Part shown: positions 33,726 through 34,178 of the stretch, one piece after another
Position numbering within the stretch: the first letter of the stretch is position 1
Layout of the letters: each line of letters starts with the position of its first letter
Source of the DNA: an uncultured Ignisphaera sp.
GTDB lineage: Archaea > Thermoproteota > Thermoprotei_A > Sulfolobales > Ignisphaeraceae
Direction of reading: 5' to 3'
Assembly: GCA_938074605.1 (NCBI GenBank)
Contig: CALJEI010000016.1
Span: 1 to 34,178 of the forward strand
Length of the DNA: 34,178 nucleotides
The notes under the pieces: model-generated
Database searches by the model: none
What the model was told of the DNA's origin: nothing
Seen by the model: only the letters and a program-made list of their open reading frames with translations
Program-made: the position numbers and the translations under genes

Positions 33726-33797
33726 ATACACCACTCCATAGAATAGCTGTACCACTAACAAACTCCACCATCCATCCCTAGATACTCTATCGACTAA

Positions 33798-33828
33798 CAA
33801 AAATAAAAAATATTTTGAAAAAATAAAT
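33798..33828 (-). terminator. T-rich terminator after the truncated pilin gene
   Basis: The minus strand reads TTTATTTTTTCAAAATATTT and then TTTTATTTTTG within 50 bases of the stop codon, with two runs of six Ts and one of five. This is a good archaeal intrinsic terminator and suggests that the upstream pilin-like gene is highly expressed on its own transcript. Confidence 0.55.
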
Positions 33829-33845
33829 TAACTTAATCATTATAT

Positions 33846-34178
33846 TTAAGGCTTAGCCTCTGTAACGGCTGAAATAACATTACCAGCCTTAGTATATATT
33901 TTAATAGTATACTTAGCACCAGCAATAACAGTAACATCTTGTAGGTTTAATTCATATTCTTCTTCTTTACCAGGTGAAAGTGTGAGTTCCTCTTCTAATG
34001 GATATACTCCTACTCCTGCTATCTCGATTTTGTATATGACTGCAGCTGCTGAACCTTCGTTCTTTATGTGGAGAACTAGTTTAGGTGGAGAAGTGCTAGC
34101 GCTGATGTAGCTGTCTGGGTATACCTTTATACTCTCTGTTCCTCCTAGTGTTGCCCACCAGCCCATTATCCATCCTAT
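33846..34178 (-). CDS. Small pilin-like protein, N-terminus beyond window
   Basis: Seen: the last 110 residues of a frame that continues upstream past the window edge. The visible N-terminal residues IGWIMGWWATLGG look like the end of a hydrophobic helix. The head is a compact beta-domain (KLVLHIKNEGSAAAVIYKIE, then VYPLEEELTLSPGKEEEYEL) typical of archaeal pilins or archaellins. No cysteine. The ATG at 34166 is inside the helix and is not the true start. Inference: the major subunit of the filament whose minor subunits follow. Confidence 0.6.
   Translation of the reverse strand: MGWIMGWWATLGGTESIKVYPDSYISASTSPPKLVLHIKNEGSAAAVIYKIEIAGVGVYPLEEELTLSPGKEEEYELNLQDVTVIAGAKYTIKIYTKAGNVISAVTEAKP

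Noticed and set aside
33726-33800. TTG at 33800 as the start of surface protein E
   Set aside because: It would place 25 extra residues, including Trp and Leu, before the class III leader, and would lie within the T-rich terminator; the ATG at 33725 has a strong ribosome binding site.
1-34178. CRISPR array or rRNA genes
   Set aside because: No regularly spaced direct repeats and no rRNA-like conserved stretches were found on reading the window.

Overview
The window is archaeal and almost certainly from a hyperthermophilic Thermoproteota (crenarchaeote), most likely a low-GC Desulfurococcales-type genome such as an Ignisphaera relative. The genus is an inference from gene content and AT-rich style and was not tested by any search. 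Supporting markers are GatE, Nop5-fibrillarin, Gar1 next to TFB, TFE-beta, SRP19, ribosomal proteins S30e, S8e and L37e, an Sm-like protein, Tyw3, Nre, ZPR1, and a split-exon initiator tRNA. Many genes start with GTG or TTG, with GGTG-type ribosome binding sites.

Layout. 1-416 (-): N-terminal part of a secreted, probably S-layer-type protein. 577-3653 (+): NMN adenylyltransferase, RNA 3'-phosphate cyclase, then gar1-tfb. 3655-7146 (-): TFE-beta (tail to tail with TFB), Trm1, a THEP1 NTPase and an HTH regulator. 7234-9245 (-): fibrillarin and Nop5, divergent from S30e (9372). 9735-13463 (+): gatE, tyw3 and a PhoH-type ATPase with two KH domains. 13576-14261 (-): SRP19 and S8e. 14786-14892 (-): initiator tRNA-Met with a 30-nt intron in the T-loop. 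15030-15468 (+): Sm-like protein and L37e. Then come a membrane glycosyltransferase, an FKBP isomerase and a CYTH-domain protein.

18924-20125 is a decayed island holding IS607/TnpB remnants, and a further TnpB tail lies at 24307-24384. Between and after them are a divergent pair of unknown small genes, tRNA-Leu(CAG), an Nre repair protein, a dihydropteroate-synthase-like protein, Hsp20, ZPR1 and Sua5.

27129-34178 (-) is the most unusual part. It is a run of five complete genes plus one truncated gene that look like type IV pilin-class secreted proteins. The five complete ones carry short positively charged leaders ending in Arg-Gly, followed by a hydrophobic helix. Three are very large paralogues (494-551 residues) with a shared C-terminal domain, two of which have a recognisable DxDxNG-like, possibly calcium-binding motif. 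Two others share a different head region. The truncated gene encodes a small pilin-like protein followed by a T-rich terminator. I interpret the set as the subunits of a surface filament or adhesin complex. No assembly ATPase, platform protein or prepilin peptidase is in the window.

Most of the window (transcription initiation, tRNA and rRNA modification, translation, protein sorting) is conserved housekeeping. The novelty is concentrated in the pilin-like cluster, the T-loop-intron initiator tRNA and the transposon relics.
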